NCBI GenBank assembly: GCA_963737705.1
Contig: CAVTTP010000007.1
Coordinates: forward strand, 310,001-374,000
Origin: PALSA-607 sp963737705
GTDB lineage: Bacteria; Actinomycetota; Actinomycetes; Acidothermales; Acidothermaceae
Reading direction: 5' to 3'
DNA length: 64,000 nucleotides
Every line of letters begins with the position of its first letter. Position 1 is the stretch's first letter. Under the pieces are notes generated by a model that had not been told where the DNA came from, did no database searches, and saw only the letters and a program-made list of their open reading frames with translations. A program made the position numbers and the translations under genes. Positions 44,845-53,623 of this stretch are shown here, one piece after another.

Positions 44845-45000
44845 CGCCGACCAAGTTAGCTGACGGGTTCGGGCTGGAAGCGGCCCTACAAGCGTGCGAA
44901 CCGGTCCTTGGACCAGTCCACGTGCTCGATTCACCCCAACGGAGATTGGGTCCCCGGCTTCGCCGTTGCAGGCCTCCCGCCCACCTGAATTAGCGTGAAA
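44845..45000 (-). promoter_or_regulatory. c-di-AMP riboswitch (ydaO-yuaA)
   Basis: On the minus strand, upstream of the NlpC/P60 gene, the conserved ydaO parts are in order: GGTGGGCGGGAGGCCTG, GGCGAAGCCGGGGACCC, TTGGGGTGAATC, GTAGGGCCG, and CGAACCCGTCAGCTAACTTGG. It ends about 20 bases before the ribosome site. In actinobacteria this riboswitch commonly controls wall hydrolases, and c-di-AMP binding usually turns expression off. Confidence 0.93.
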
Positions 45001-45140
45001 GGGACGAGCGGACCGCATCGAACGAATTAGGCGCAGGCACCGCCGCCGTACAGTTCACGGCTGGGAAACGGTTGCCCGCGGGCAGGTTAGCAGCGATCCA
45101 ACAAGATCGCTCCCTCGTCACCCGAACGGACTACGGCACC

Positions 45141-45407
45141 TCAGGATGCTGCGGACCTCTTCCGTCCCACCTGTCCCACAGGCCTCTCCTGGCCCTCTTG
45201 CAGCGCAAGATTTGCAGCCGTTTCGGGGGTGAGGGCAGCCACCAGCCGAAGCGGCGGCACCAAGCCCTGATCGGCGAGGGCACTGATCGCTGCCTGCTCG
45301 GCATCGTCGAGTTCGACGCCTGCTGGTGATGTACCGAGTAACACCGTGACCACGCAATCGCCGCAGGCAAGCCCACGGACAGCGCAGCTGTCGCAGTCGA
45401 TCAGCAC
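45141..45407 (-). CDS. Small Cys4 protein, conserved in actinobacteria
   Basis: An 88-residue protein with an N-terminal CxxC-x6-CxxC cluster (Cys5, Cys8, Cys15, Cys18 in CDSCAVRGLACGDC), followed by VVTVLLG and a helical part. The pattern suggests a zinc site or iron-sulfur cluster. Function is unknown. It lies between the c-di-AMP riboswitch and the exonuclease-UvrC gene, from which it is divergent by 184 bases. Confidence 0.72.
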   Translation of the reverse strand: MLIDCDSCAVRGLACGDCVVTVLLGTSPAGVELDDAEQAAISALADQGLVPPLRLVAALTPETAANLALQEGQERPVGQVGRKRSAAS

Positions 45408-45591
45408 GAGAACTCCTCCACCTTCGTCACGGACGGCTCGGGGTTAGCCGCCCGGCAATCACCACGACAGTAGAAACGGCCAGTGACACTTTTCACAGCG
45501 GCGAAAATATGCTTGCCGACTTCTCGCCCGCGCGGGTCTGGCGCCGCGTGGCGCCGCCGAACTGTCGGCTGGCCGCCCTACCGTCCGGGGT

Positions 45592-47361
45592 GTGAGCGTG
45601 ATCGCGGTCCAGGGCACCTTCGACGAACTCGGCGTTCCACTGCGCGAGGTCACCTTCGTCGTCGTCGACCTCGAGACCACCGGGGGCGCGCCTGCGACTT
45701 GTGGCATCACCGAGATCGGCGCCGTCAAGGTGCGTGGCGGTGAAGTGCTCGGCGAGTTGCAGACCCTGGTCAACCCTGGCGAGCCGATTCCCTCGTTCAT
45801 TGCCGTGCTCACCGGCATCACCAACGGCATGGTCGCGACCGCACCTCAGATCGACGCGGTCCTGCCCGCATTTCTGGAGTTCGCGCGCGACTGCGTGCTC
45901 GTCGCGCACAACGCACCCTTCGACCTCGGATTCCTCAAGGCCGCCTGCAACGGGCTCGGTGTCAACTGGCCCGGCTTCGACTCAATCGACACCGCTCGGC
46001 TGGCGCGGCGCGTACTGACGAGCGACGAAGCGCCGAACTGCAAGCTGGCGACGCTGGCCCGCGTGCTGCATGCAAGCGTGCAGCCAACGCACCGTGCACT
46101 CGACGACGCTCGCGCCACCGTCGACGTCCTGCATGTGTTGTTCGAACGGCTCGGCGGGCTCGGTGTGCACTCGCTCGAGGAGTTGCGCACATTTACCGGG
46201 CAAGTCACTGCTCAGCAGCGCAGCAAGCGTCATCTCGCCGAGGTGATGCCGCACTCCCCCGGCGTCTACGTATTTCGAGACGAACGAGGGCGTGTTCTCT
46301 ATGTCGGCAAGGCAAAAGACCTACGCACCAGGGTGCGCACGTACTTCACGTCGTCGGAGATGCGGCAGCGCATCATCGAGATGGTGGCGATCGCACACGA
46401 CGTCACCCCGATCGTTTGCAGTACCGACCTCGAGGCGCAAGTGCGCGAGCTCCGGCTCATTGCGCAACACAAACCGCCGTACAACCGTCGCTCGAAATTT
46501 CCCGAGCGCTCGGTGTGGGTCAAGCTCACCGTCGAGCCGTTCCCGCGGCTGTCGATCGTGCGCGGAGTGAAGGCCGACAACGGCAGTTATCTTGGGCCGT
46601 TCTCGTCAACCCGCTCAGCCGAACTCGCTGTTGCAGCAGTCCACGAAGCTGTCCCCATTCGGCAATGTCGCGCGCGACTGCATCCACGGCGTCCGATCTC
46701 GGCCTGTGTTCTTGCGGAGATGGGCAAATGCGGCGCGCCGTGTGACGGTAGCGAGAGCATCGACGAGTACGCCGCCCACGTCATTGCCGTCCGCGATGCC
46801 ATCGAGAGCGATGCGCGGAGTGTCGTGAAGACGTTGCTGCGGCGCATCGAAACGCTGGCCGCGATGTTGCGATACGAAGATGCGGCCGCTCAGCGCGATC
46901 GGCTCGCCGCGTTCATCCGAGCGGCGGCCCGCGGACAACGATTGTCGGCCCTCGCCGGGTGTGCCCAGCTGGTGGCTGCAAGGCCAACGCCCGACCACGG
47001 CTACGAGGTGGTCGTCGTGCGGCACGGGCGGCTTGCAGCGACCGGCACCATTCCTCCGGGCGCGGCCCCGCGACCCTACGTCGACGCGCTGATAGCGACA
47101 GCGGAGACGGTCGTGCTCGACGACACGGCTGCCGGGGCTACCGCAGCGGCCAGCGCAGAAGAAATCGAGTGCGTGCTGCGATGGCTCGATTCGCCGGGCG
47201 TGAGGCTCGTCGAGGTAGACGGTTCATGGTCATGCCCGGCCCATGGCGCAGGCGGCCAGCGGGTTCTCCTCGACCTCGCAATCGAGCTCGAATCTGATCC
47301 CGACCCGTTCGCTGACCGGCGTGGCCTACGGCCGGTGCATCGCCCGGCTCGTGCAAGCTAG
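45592..47361 (+). CDS. DEDD exonuclease fused to UvrC-like GIY-YIG nuclease
   Basis: A 589-residue fusion matching Rv2191. The first domain (about residues 20-185) is a DnaQ-like 3'-5' exonuclease with FVVVDLETTGG, the VLTGITNGMV stretch and the final HRALDDARAT. The second is a GIY-YIG domain (SPGVYVFRDERGRVLYVGKAKDLRTRVRTYF) with a UvrC-like Cys region (CVLAEMGKCGAPCDG). It lacks the UvrC C-terminal nuclease and HhH. The role is probably in DNA repair. The start is GTG. Confidence 0.92.
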   Translation: MSVIAVQGTFDELGVPLREVTFVVVDLETTGGAPATCGITEIGAVKVRGGEVLGELQTLVNPGEPIPSFIAVLTGITNGMVATAPQIDAVLPAFLEFARDCVLVAHNAPFDLGFLKAACNGLGVNWPGFDSIDTARLARRVLTSDEAPNCKLATLARVLHASVQPTHRALDDARATVDVLHVLFERLGGLGVHSLEELRTFTGQVTAQQRSKRHLAEVMPHSPGVYVFRDERGRVLYVGKAKDLRTRVRTYFTSSEMRQRIIEMVAIAHDVTPIVCSTDLEAQVRELRLIAQHKPPYNRRSKFPERSVWVKLTVEPFPRLSIVRGVKADNGSYLGPFSSTRSAELAVAAVHEAVPIRQCRARLHPRRPISACVLAEMGKCGAPCDGSESIDEYAAHVIAVRDAIESDARSVVKTLLRRIETLAAMLRYEDAAAQRDRLAAFIRAAARGQRLSALAGCAQLVAARPTPDHGYEVVVVRHGRLAATGTIPPGAAPRPYVDALIATAETVVLDDTAAGATAAASAEEIECVLRWLDSPGVRLVEVDGSWSCPAHGAGGQRVLLDLAIELESDPDPFADRRGLRPVHRPARAS

Positions 47362-47385
47362 TCTTCCGCGGTTAGTGTTCGGGGC

Positions 47386-47670
47386 GTGATCACCGCCATC
47401 GTGCTCGTGAAGACCGCCGTCGACCGCGTACCCGACGTCGCACAGGCGATCGCCGAGTTGCCCGCCGTCACCGAGGTCTACTCCGTCACCGGCGAGTTCG
47501 ACCTCGTTGCCATGGTCAGGGTGCGCCAGCACGAAGAGCTCGCCGAGGTCATTCCGGGAGGCCTCAACAAGGTCGATGGCGTGCTCTCGACCGAAACGCA
47601 CGTGGCCTTTCGCACCTACTCGCGGCACGACCTCGAGTCGGCGTTCTCGCTCGGCCTCGGCGACAGCTAG
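47386..47670 (+). CDS. Lrp/AsnC ligand-binding (RAM) domain protein
   Basis: A 94-residue stand-alone RAM domain, without the DNA-binding part of Lrp/AsnC proteins. The ITAIVLVKTAVDRVPDVAQAI, VTEVYSVTGEFDLVAMVRV and HVAFRTYS segments fit the fold. It may bind an amino acid or act as a partner of full-length Lrp proteins. The start is GTG, 24 bases after the exonuclease stop, so it is probably in the same transcript. Confidence 0.88.
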   Translation: MITAIVLVKTAVDRVPDVAQAIAELPAVTEVYSVTGEFDLVAMVRVRQHEELAEVIPGGLNKVDGVLSTETHVAFRTYSRHDLESAFSLGLGDS

Positions 47671-47681
47671 CCAGCCGCACT

Positions 47682-47727
47682 GCCCTCAACTAGCGGCACG
47701 GGCGGCCGTCAACTAGCCGCCCTGGCG
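47682..47727. repeat. 23-bp duplication across the trpD stop codon
   Basis: Two adjacent units (47682-47704 and 47705-47727) are identical at 19 of 23 positions and both contain TCAACTAG. The unit in the gene holds the trpD stop (TCA, 47709-47711). Confidence 0.8.
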
Positions 47728-48806
47728 GCCAGGCTCGCCGCGACCCAGACATCGAGCTTGCGGGCACCTGAGCCGTCGTCTAACGCCATCTCACACGTGG
47801 CCATGGCCGCCTCGAGCTGCTCGACCAATCGGGTCGCATCGGGGCCCGCGTAGGCCACCAGTCCCGCAGCTGCGTTGAGCACGACCGCGTCGCGCACCGC
47901 GCCCTTCTCCCCGGACAGCAGGCGACGCACGACGTCGGCGTTATGCGCAGCGTCGGCACCGCGCAGCTCATCTGGCTGCGCGGGCTTCAACCCGAGCGCG
48001 ACCGGATCGAGCACGGTGGCGGTGACCGAGCCGTCGTTCACCACCCACACCTGCGATGTCGTGGTCGTGGTCAGCTCGTCGAGGCCGTCATCGCCCCGAA
48101 AGATCAGCGCTCGGTTGCCGCGCTTGGCCAGCACCCCGGCCATCACGGCCGCCATTCGCGAATCCGCGACGCCGACCGCATTCGCCGTTGGACGTGCCGG
48201 ATTCGTGAGCGGGCCGAGGAAGTTGAACACGGTCGGGACGCCGAGTTCACGACGCGGGACGGCGGTGTAGCGAAACGCAGGATGGAACACCGGCGCGAAA
48301 CAAAAACCAATGCCCGCCTCGGCGACGCAGGATGCAACGCCAGCGCCCGGCAGGTCGATCGCGATGCCGAGCGCTTCGAGGACATCGGCGGAACCGCATG
48401 ACGACGACGCGGCGCGGTTGCCATGCTTGGCAACCGGCACACCGGCCGCCGCGGCCACGATCGCGGCCATCGTCGAGATGTTCACGGTGTGACTGCGGTC
48501 GCCGCCGGTGCCGACGATGTCGAGTGCCGCGCCAACGTCAGGAACGGGCGCCGCGAACTCGATCATCGTCGCGGCAAGGCCGCTGACCTCGTCGGCAGTC
48601 TCTCCCTTGGCGCGCAGCGCGATCGCGAAGCCAGCGACCTGTGACGGTGTGGCTTCACCGCTCATGATTTGTGCCATTGCCCAAGCCGTCTGCGCGCTGG
48701 TCAGGTCGCCGCCTTGCAGGAGCGAGGTGAGCAGGCCGGGCCAGGTTGGTTCAGCGCGCTCGCCGGATTCGGCCGGCGGGTGTCCGCCCGATGCCGAGGT
48801 GGTCAT
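47709..48806 (-). CDS. trpD: Anthranilate phosphoribosyltransferase
   Basis: A 365-residue tryptophan-pathway enzyme that joins anthranilate to PRPP. The GTGGDRSHTVNISTMAA loop binds PRPP, KHGNRAASSSCGSADVLEALG binds anthranilate/PRPP, and the RRELGVPTVFNFLGPLTNPA segment is typical. The start is ATG 48806 (MTTSASGG); the longer open frame starts in the next gene. Convergent with the RAM-domain gene. It matches Rv2192c. Confidence 0.94.
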   Translation of the reverse strand: MTTSASGGHPPAESGERAEPTWPGLLTSLLQGGDLTSAQTAWAMAQIMSGEATPSQVAGFAIALRAKGETADEVSGLAATMIEFAAPVPDVGAALDIVGTGGDRSHTVNISTMAAIVAAAAGVPVAKHGNRAASSSCGSADVLEALGIAIDLPGAGVASCVAEAGIGFCFAPVFHPAFRYTAVPRRELGVPTVFNFLGPLTNPARPTANAVGVADSRMAAVMAGVLAKRGNRALIFRGDDGLDELTTTTTSQVWVVNDGSVTATVLDPVALGLKPAQPDELRGADAAHNADVVRRLLSGEKGAVRDAVVLNAAAGLVAYAGPDATRLVEQLEAAMATCEMALDDGSGARKLDVWVAASLAARAAS

Positions 48807-48817
48807 CGAAGGCGGCG

Positions 48818-49243
48818 TCAGCGAACCGGCGCGTGAGCGAGCCGCTGCCGCATCAACTCGGCCACCGCGGGCGCCAGCGTGATGCCGTTGATCGGGTGCG
48901 GCACCGCGGCGTCCGCGCGCGACCACGAGGCCAGCCACGCGTCGTCCCGTCGACCGGTGATGACCAGAATCGGCGGGCAGTTGTAGATCTCGTCCTTCAG
49001 TTGGCGGCAGATGCCCATGCCGCCGCTCGGCACCGCCTCGCCGTCGAGGATCAGGACGTCGATGCCACCGGCGTCGACGGTCTTGATCACCGCGCGATGG
49101 GTTGCGCACTCGATGTAGTCGATGCTGGGCAGATCGGCGACCGGGCGCGCGCCGACTGCCAAGAGCACGCGCTCGCGAGTCGTGACGTCGTCGCTGTAAA
49201 CCAGCACGGTCATGACGGCTGGTGGCGACTCGACACTGCTCAT
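48818..49243 (-). CDS. Response-regulator-like receiver protein without output domain
   Basis: A protein of about 141 residues resembling a receiver domain: MTVLVYSDDVTTRERVL, IDVLILDGEAVP (candidate phospho-Asp), ILVITGRRDDAWLASW. No DNA-binding part follows. The expected Lys of the active site is not clear. ATG 49243 or ATG 49213 could start it. It is divergent from ctaE and upstream of trpD, with 11 bases between. Confidence 0.7.
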   Translation of the reverse strand: MSSVESPPAVMTVLVYSDDVTTRERVLLAVGARPVADLPSIDYIECATHRAVIKTVDAGGIDVLILDGEAVPSGGMGICRQLKDEIYNCPPILVITGRRDDAWLASWSRADAAVPHPINGITLAPAVAELMRQRLAHAPVR

Positions 49244-49264
49244 CGCGGCGGCGCTCCTCAGAGG

Positions 49265-49336
49265 TGGGCGGGCGGGAGACAGAACAGCTGGGCGGGCGGA
49301 ACACGAACAGGCGGCAGGCGGGCAAACCGTACAGGC
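49265..49336. repeat. Degenerate 24-bp tandem array in the ctaE intergenic region
   Basis: Three 24-base units begin at 49265, 49289 and 49313, the first two sharing TGGGCGGGCGG and all sharing GGCGGG and ACAG-C words. It lies between the divergent receiver-like and ctaE genes, in the probable promoter region. Confidence 0.5.
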
Positions 49337-49433
49337 CGCGATGCTATCGCCGCAGGGCATCAAGCGACCCTCGTGACCCCCGACTCGCCCGGGTTAGGGG
49401 GTCGCGGTGTGAACGTGGAGGGGGCTCGCAATA

Positions 49434-50093
49434 ATGGCCATCGTGGCCACTGCGACGACCCTCGGCAAGAACCCGGCGCATGGTTCACTGACGCGGCCGA
49501 GCCTGGTAAGCGTCGGCACGATCGTGTGGCTGTCTTCAGAGCTGATGTTCTTCGCCGCACTCTTCGCCATCTACTTCACGATCCGCTCGGTGAGCACGCA
49601 GTGGCCGCCGAAGGGTGACGTCCTCGATACCAAATTCGACGGCGTCATCACCGTCGTACTTGTGCTCTCGAGTGTCACCTGCCAGTTCGGTGTGTTCGCC
49701 GCTGAAGAGCGTCGTTTGCATCGCTCCGGACCAATCTTCAAGTTCTGGCTCTGGGGTCTGCGCGAGTGGTTCATCCTGACGTTCTTCATGGGTGCCGTGT
49801 TCGTCGGCGGTCAGATCTTCGAGTACACGAACTACGTGAAGGACCACTTCGCGGGCCACGGTGGCATGACGATCTCGTCGTCCGCTTATGGCTCGATTTT
49901 CTTTCTGGCAACGGGTTTTCACGCCATGCACGTGACCGGCGGGCTCGTCGCGTTCGTGTTCTTGCTCGCTCGGTTGTCGCGTGGTCGGTTCACGCCGGAG
50001 AAGGTCACCAGCACCATCGTCGTGTCGTATTACTGGCACTTCGTCGACGTCGTTTGGATTGGTCTCTTCTCGATGATTTTCCTGATTAGGTGA
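49434..50093 (+). CDS. ctaE: Cytochrome c oxidase subunit III
   Basis: A 219-residue subunit III of the aa3 oxidase with about five membrane helices. Seen are VGTIVWLSSELMFFAALFAIYF, EWFILTFFMGAVFVGGQIFEY and FHAMHVTGGLVAFVFLLARL. The ATG at 49434 follows a purine-rich GGAGGGGG stretch. It opens the ctaE-qcrC-qcrA-qcrB operon, as in Rv2193-2196. Confidence 0.94.
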   Translation: MAIVATATTLGKNPAHGSLTRPSLVSVGTIVWLSSELMFFAALFAIYFTIRSVSTQWPPKGDVLDTKFDGVITVVLVLSSVTCQFGVFAAEERRLHRSGPIFKFWLWGLREWFILTFFMGAVFVGGQIFEYTNYVKDHFAGHGGMTISSSAYGSIFFLATGFHAMHVTGGLVAFVFLLARLSRGRFTPEKVTSTIVVSYYWHFVDVVWIGLFSMIFLIR

Positions 50094-50100
50094 TCCGCTG

Positions 50101-50907
50101 ATGTCGACAACACCCGAGCCTCGAGCACGCCGCCGACGTCGGCGGTTGGCTGGCTACGCCGTGATCGTAGGAGCGCTGCTCGGAGTCGGGACTGCCTACG
50201 GATTCATCACCGAGCGACCTGGCGTCGCGGAGGCGGGAAACCCGAGCCAAGAGGTCCTGCAGGGCAAGTCGCTCTATCTCCAGGGTTGCTCGAGTTGCCA
50301 CGGACTCGCGGCCGAGGGCGGCGCCGACGCACCTTCGCTCATCGGAGTCGGAGCAGCCGCGGTCGACTTCCAGGTCAGCACTGGCCGGATGCCGTTGCAG
50401 CAACAGGAAGCGGAAGCTCGGCGCAAGCCGCCGCGCTACACCGCCGCGGAGACGGCCGAGATCGCTGCCTTCGTCGCCGCGCTGGCGCCTGGCCCTTCGG
50501 TGCCCACAAAGGACCAATACACGCCGACGGACGCCGATATGGCGCTCGGCGGGACGTTGTTCCGCACCAACTGCTCTTCCTGCCACAACTTCACCGGCGA
50601 AGGTGGCGCGTTGGCCTACGGGAGGAGCGCGCCCTCGCTGAAAAACGCCACCGACGTACAGATCTACGAGGCGATGCTGACCGGTCCTGGCACGATGCCC
50701 GTGTTCGGTGACCGGCAACTGACGACCGCCCAGAAGCAGGACATCATCGCCTACGTCCAGGGCATGAAGGCCGAACCCGACCCAGGCGGCTTCAACCTCG
50801 GTCGGTCCGGGGCCATCGCTGAAGGCCTGGTCGCCTGGCTGGCCGGCATCGGCGTTCTCGCAGGCGTAGCAATGTGGATCGGCGCACGAGCAAGGCGGGC
50901 ACGATGA
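50101..50907 (+). CDS. qcrC: Cytochrome bc1 diheme cytochrome c subunit
   Basis: A 268-residue membrane-anchored cytochrome cc. An N-terminal helix (about 17-36) precedes two heme c sites: CSSCH (Cys63, Cys66, His67) and CSSCH (Cys158, Cys161, His162). A C-terminal helix lies at AEGLVAWLAGIGVLAGVAMW. Two hemes let it pass electrons directly to the aa3 oxidase in the actinobacterial supercomplex. Its stop overlaps the qcrA start. Confidence 0.95.
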   Translation: MSTTPEPRARRRRRRLAGYAVIVGALLGVGTAYGFITERPGVAEAGNPSQEVLQGKSLYLQGCSSCHGLAAEGGADAPSLIGVGAAAVDFQVSTGRMPLQQQEAEARRKPPRYTAAETAEIAAFVAALAPGPSVPTKDQYTPTDADMALGGTLFRTNCSSCHNFTGEGGALAYGRSAPSLKNATDVQIYEAMLTGPGTMPVFGDRQLTTAQKQDIIAYVQGMKAEPDPGGFNLGRSGAIAEGLVAWLAGIGVLAGVAMWIGARARRAR

Positions 50908-51881
50908 GCGATCAGGTCGAGTTACACGATGAGGGCTCAGTACGCCCGCCCATCATCGAGCGCGTCATTAGGCCGCAGGATGCCGACCCGAAGAAGGCCG
51001 ACTGGGCAGAGCGCAAGATCGCGTTCATGTTCTTGTTGTCTGCGGTCGGCACCGTCGGCTTCATCGTGGCGTACCTCGCGATTCCCAGCCTCTCGACGAC
51101 CAAAGATGCTCGATGGTCGAACTTCTGGCTTGGAATCTCGCTCACCGTTTCGCTCGGCGGTATCGCGGCCGGCATCATCGCGTGGGTGCGCTGGATCATG
51201 CCGGCACACGAAGTGGTTCAGGAGCGCCACCCGCTGGCGGCCTCTGACGCAGACCTCGAAATCGCGTCGCAGATCATCGTGGTCGGCGTCGAAGAAACAG
51301 GCATCGCACGCCGGTCGCTGATCAAGCGCTCACTGGGGCTCGCTCTCGGGCTGTTCGCGTTGCCTGGCGTTCTGCTGCTGCGAGACCTCGGCCCGCTGCC
51401 CCGTAAGACGCTCGACACCACGCTCTGGAAGGCGAACTCGCCGCTGCTGTACGAAGACGGCACTCCGGTGAAACTCGGAGACCTTGAGGTCGGCTCCTTC
51501 ACGACGGTCTTGCCGGCGAAGGTCGAGGACATGTCCGAAGAGGATTACTCCAAGACCCCCGTGCTACTCATCAGGCTTGAGCCGGGAATCAACAAGCCTG
51601 CCCCGGGCCGCGAGAACTGGGCGTACCAAGACCACGTCGCGTACTCGAAGATCTGCACACACGTCGGCTGCCCGATCGGGCTGTACCAAAAGCAGAGCCA
51701 CAAGCTGTTGTGCCCGTGTCATCAATCGACGTTCGATGTGCCCAGGGCCTGCAAAGTCGTCTTCGGCCCCGCGGCGCGTTCGCTGCCACAGCTACCGATA
51801 TCCGTGAACGCCAATGGCGAGTTCATCGCGACGGCAGCATTCGACCAGCCGGTTGGCCCGAGCTTCTTCGAGCGGTCATGA
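50904..51881 (+). CDS. qcrA: Cytochrome bc1 Rieske iron-sulfur subunit
   Basis: A 325-residue Rieske protein with three N-terminal membrane helices, as in actinobacteria. The [2Fe-2S] ligands are in CTHVGCPIG (Cys, His) and CPCHQSTFD (Cys, His). The ATG at 50904 overlaps the qcrC stop (ATGA); the open frame 10 codons upstream is not needed. Confidence 0.95.
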   Translation: MSDQVELHDEGSVRPPIIERVIRPQDADPKKADWAERKIAFMFLLSAVGTVGFIVAYLAIPSLSTTKDARWSNFWLGISLTVSLGGIAAGIIAWVRWIMPAHEVVQERHPLAASDADLEIASQIIVVGVEETGIARRSLIKRSLGLALGLFALPGVLLLRDLGPLPRKTLDTTLWKANSPLLYEDGTPVKLGDLEVGSFTTVLPAKVEDMSEEDYSKTPVLLIRLEPGINKPAPGRENWAYQDHVAYSKICTHVGCPIGLYQKQSHKLLCPCHQSTFDVPRACKVVFGPAARSLPQLPISVNANGEFIATAAFDQPVGPSFFERS

Positions 51882-53605
51882 CCACGATGAAGCCGGGCGG
51901 CGCCCGGAAGCCCGCGACACCGAACCCCGCCGGTCCCAAGCCCGCGCCGAAGATCTTGAAGAAGGGGCTCGGTGAGGTCGACGAGAGGTTCGGCACCGCC
52001 GGCTTCCTGAAGCGAAATCTGAACAAGGTATTTCCCGACCACTGGTCATTCATGCTCGGCGAGATCGCGCTCTACTCGTTCGTCATCCTGCTGCTCTCGG
52101 GCACGTTTCTGACCTTCTTCTTCAGGCCCGGCACCAACGAGGTCATCTACAACGGCAGCTACAAGCCACTGCGCGGTTTGCAGATGACCGAGGCATTTCA
52201 GAGCACGCTGCGCATCTCGTTCGACGTTCGCGGCGGCCTGCTGATTCGGCAGATCCACCACTGGGCGGCCCTGCTCTTCATGGCCGCGATCGTCGCGCAC
52301 TGCTGCCGCATCTTCTTCACCGGCGCATTCCGTAAGCCGCGCGAGACGAACTGGCTGATCGGCGTCGGGCTTGTGTCACTGGGTCTGCTCGAGGGTTTCG
52401 CCGGGTACTCGTTGCCCGACGACCTGCTGTCGGGCACCGGGCTGCGGATTGCCTACGGCATCATCGAATCGATCCCGATCGTCGGCACTTACCTCGGCTC
52501 GTTCGTGTTCGGCGGGCAGTTCCCCGGACCCGACTTCATCCCACGACTATTCACGATCCACATCCTGCTGGTGCCAGGCATCCTGCTGTCGCTGATTACC
52601 GCGCACATGATCATCATGTGGCACCAAAAGCACACTCAGTGGCCCGGCGAACACCGCACGAACGACAACGTCGTCGGCGCCCCGTTCTACCCCGCATTCA
52701 TGGCCAAGACCGGCGGCTTCTTCTTCGCGACGTTCGCTGTCACGGCCGGCTTGTCCGCCTTGGTGCAGATCAACCCGGTGTGGTTGTACGGGCCATACAA
52801 CCCGGCGCAGGTCGGCGCCGGTTCACAACCCGACTTCTACATCGGCTGGCTCGAGGGCACGCTACGCATGATGCCCAACCTGGAAACGCACGTCGATGGC
52901 CACACGATCAGCTGGAACGTGTTGATTCCGGCTGTCGTGATCCCCGGGGTGCTGTTCACCGCGATGGCGATCTACCCGTTCCTCGAAGCTTGGGTGACCC
53001 GCGACTACGCCATTCACAACATCTGCGACCGGCCGCGCAACCGGCCCGGCCGCACTGCACTCGGTGTCGCTGTGCTCACGGAGCTCGGCGTCTGCTTGCT
53101 CGCAGGCGGCAACGACGTCATCGCAGAGAAGTACGACATCAGCCTCTACGCGACGACGTGGACGTTCCGCGCGGCCTTCTTCGTCCTGCCTCCGCTCGCG
53201 TTCATGGCAACGCGGCGCATCTGCTTGGGCCTGCAGTACCGCGACGCCCACAGTGCTCAGCACGGATATGAGACCGGCCGCATCGTGATGCTCGCGAACG
53301 GCGAGTTCATCGAGGTCGAGGCCGCACTTCCCGAGGACGTCGTCGCGCGCATGGGACTTGAGTACCGGCAAGGACCACCGCCAGCCCTTGAGCCGCCCGT
53401 CGACGAACATGGCGTGCGCTCGAAGTCACGGCACAATCCGCTGGAGAAGGTCCGCGGTCGCATTGGTGCGTTCCTCTACGAGCCGGACGTCGAACCTGTC
53501 ACCAACGGACACGGCAACGGCCACGCAAGCAACGGCCACGCTCCCGCCGAGCTGCCGCCCGCCGAGCAGACCGAGCTCACCTCCGGCCAAGGTCACACCG
53601 ACTAG
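51878..53605 (+). CDS. qcrB: Cytochrome bc1 cytochrome b subunit
   Basis: A 575-residue cytochrome b. The four heme-ligating His are in LLIRQIHHWAALLFMAAIVAHCCRIF and FTIHILLVPG...ITAHMIIMWHQKH; the EGFAGYSLPDDLLSGTGLR stretch is the Qo-site region. A long acidic/Gly C-tail (HGNGHASNGHAP) is atypical in sequence but common in length. The ATG at 51878 overlaps qcrA. It is the target of QcrB inhibitors in mycobacteria. Confidence 0.95.
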   Translation: MTTMKPGGARKPATPNPAGPKPAPKILKKGLGEVDERFGTAGFLKRNLNKVFPDHWSFMLGEIALYSFVILLLSGTFLTFFFRPGTNEVIYNGSYKPLRGLQMTEAFQSTLRISFDVRGGLLIRQIHHWAALLFMAAIVAHCCRIFFTGAFRKPRETNWLIGVGLVSLGLLEGFAGYSLPDDLLSGTGLRIAYGIIESIPIVGTYLGSFVFGGQFPGPDFIPRLFTIHILLVPGILLSLITAHMIIMWHQKHTQWPGEHRTNDNVVGAPFYPAFMAKTGGFFFATFAVTAGLSALVQINPVWLYGPYNPAQVGAGSQPDFYIGWLEGTLRMMPNLETHVDGHTISWNVLIPAVVIPGVLFTAMAIYPFLEAWVTRDYAIHNICDRPRNRPGRTALGVAVLTELGVCLLAGGNDVIAEKYDISLYATTWTFRAAFFVLPPLAFMATRRICLGLQYRDAHSAQHGYETGRIVMLANGEFIEVEAALPEDVVARMGLEYRQGPPPALEPPVDEHGVRSKSRHNPLEKVRGRIGAFLYEPDVEPVTNGHGNGHASNGHAPAELPPAEQTELTSGQGHTD

Positions 53606-53623
53606 CTAGCGCCGTCTACTCGA

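Noticed and set aside
43537..44859. A 440-codon plus-strand frame opposite the NlpC/P60 gene
   Set aside because: Antisense to a strong match; its Gly/Arg/Leu repeats mirror the Ala/Pro/Lys linker of the real gene.
47709..49325. A single long frame joining trpD with an N-terminal extension
   Set aside because: The extension is out-of-frame sequence of the receiver-like gene; trpD homology starts at ATG 48806.
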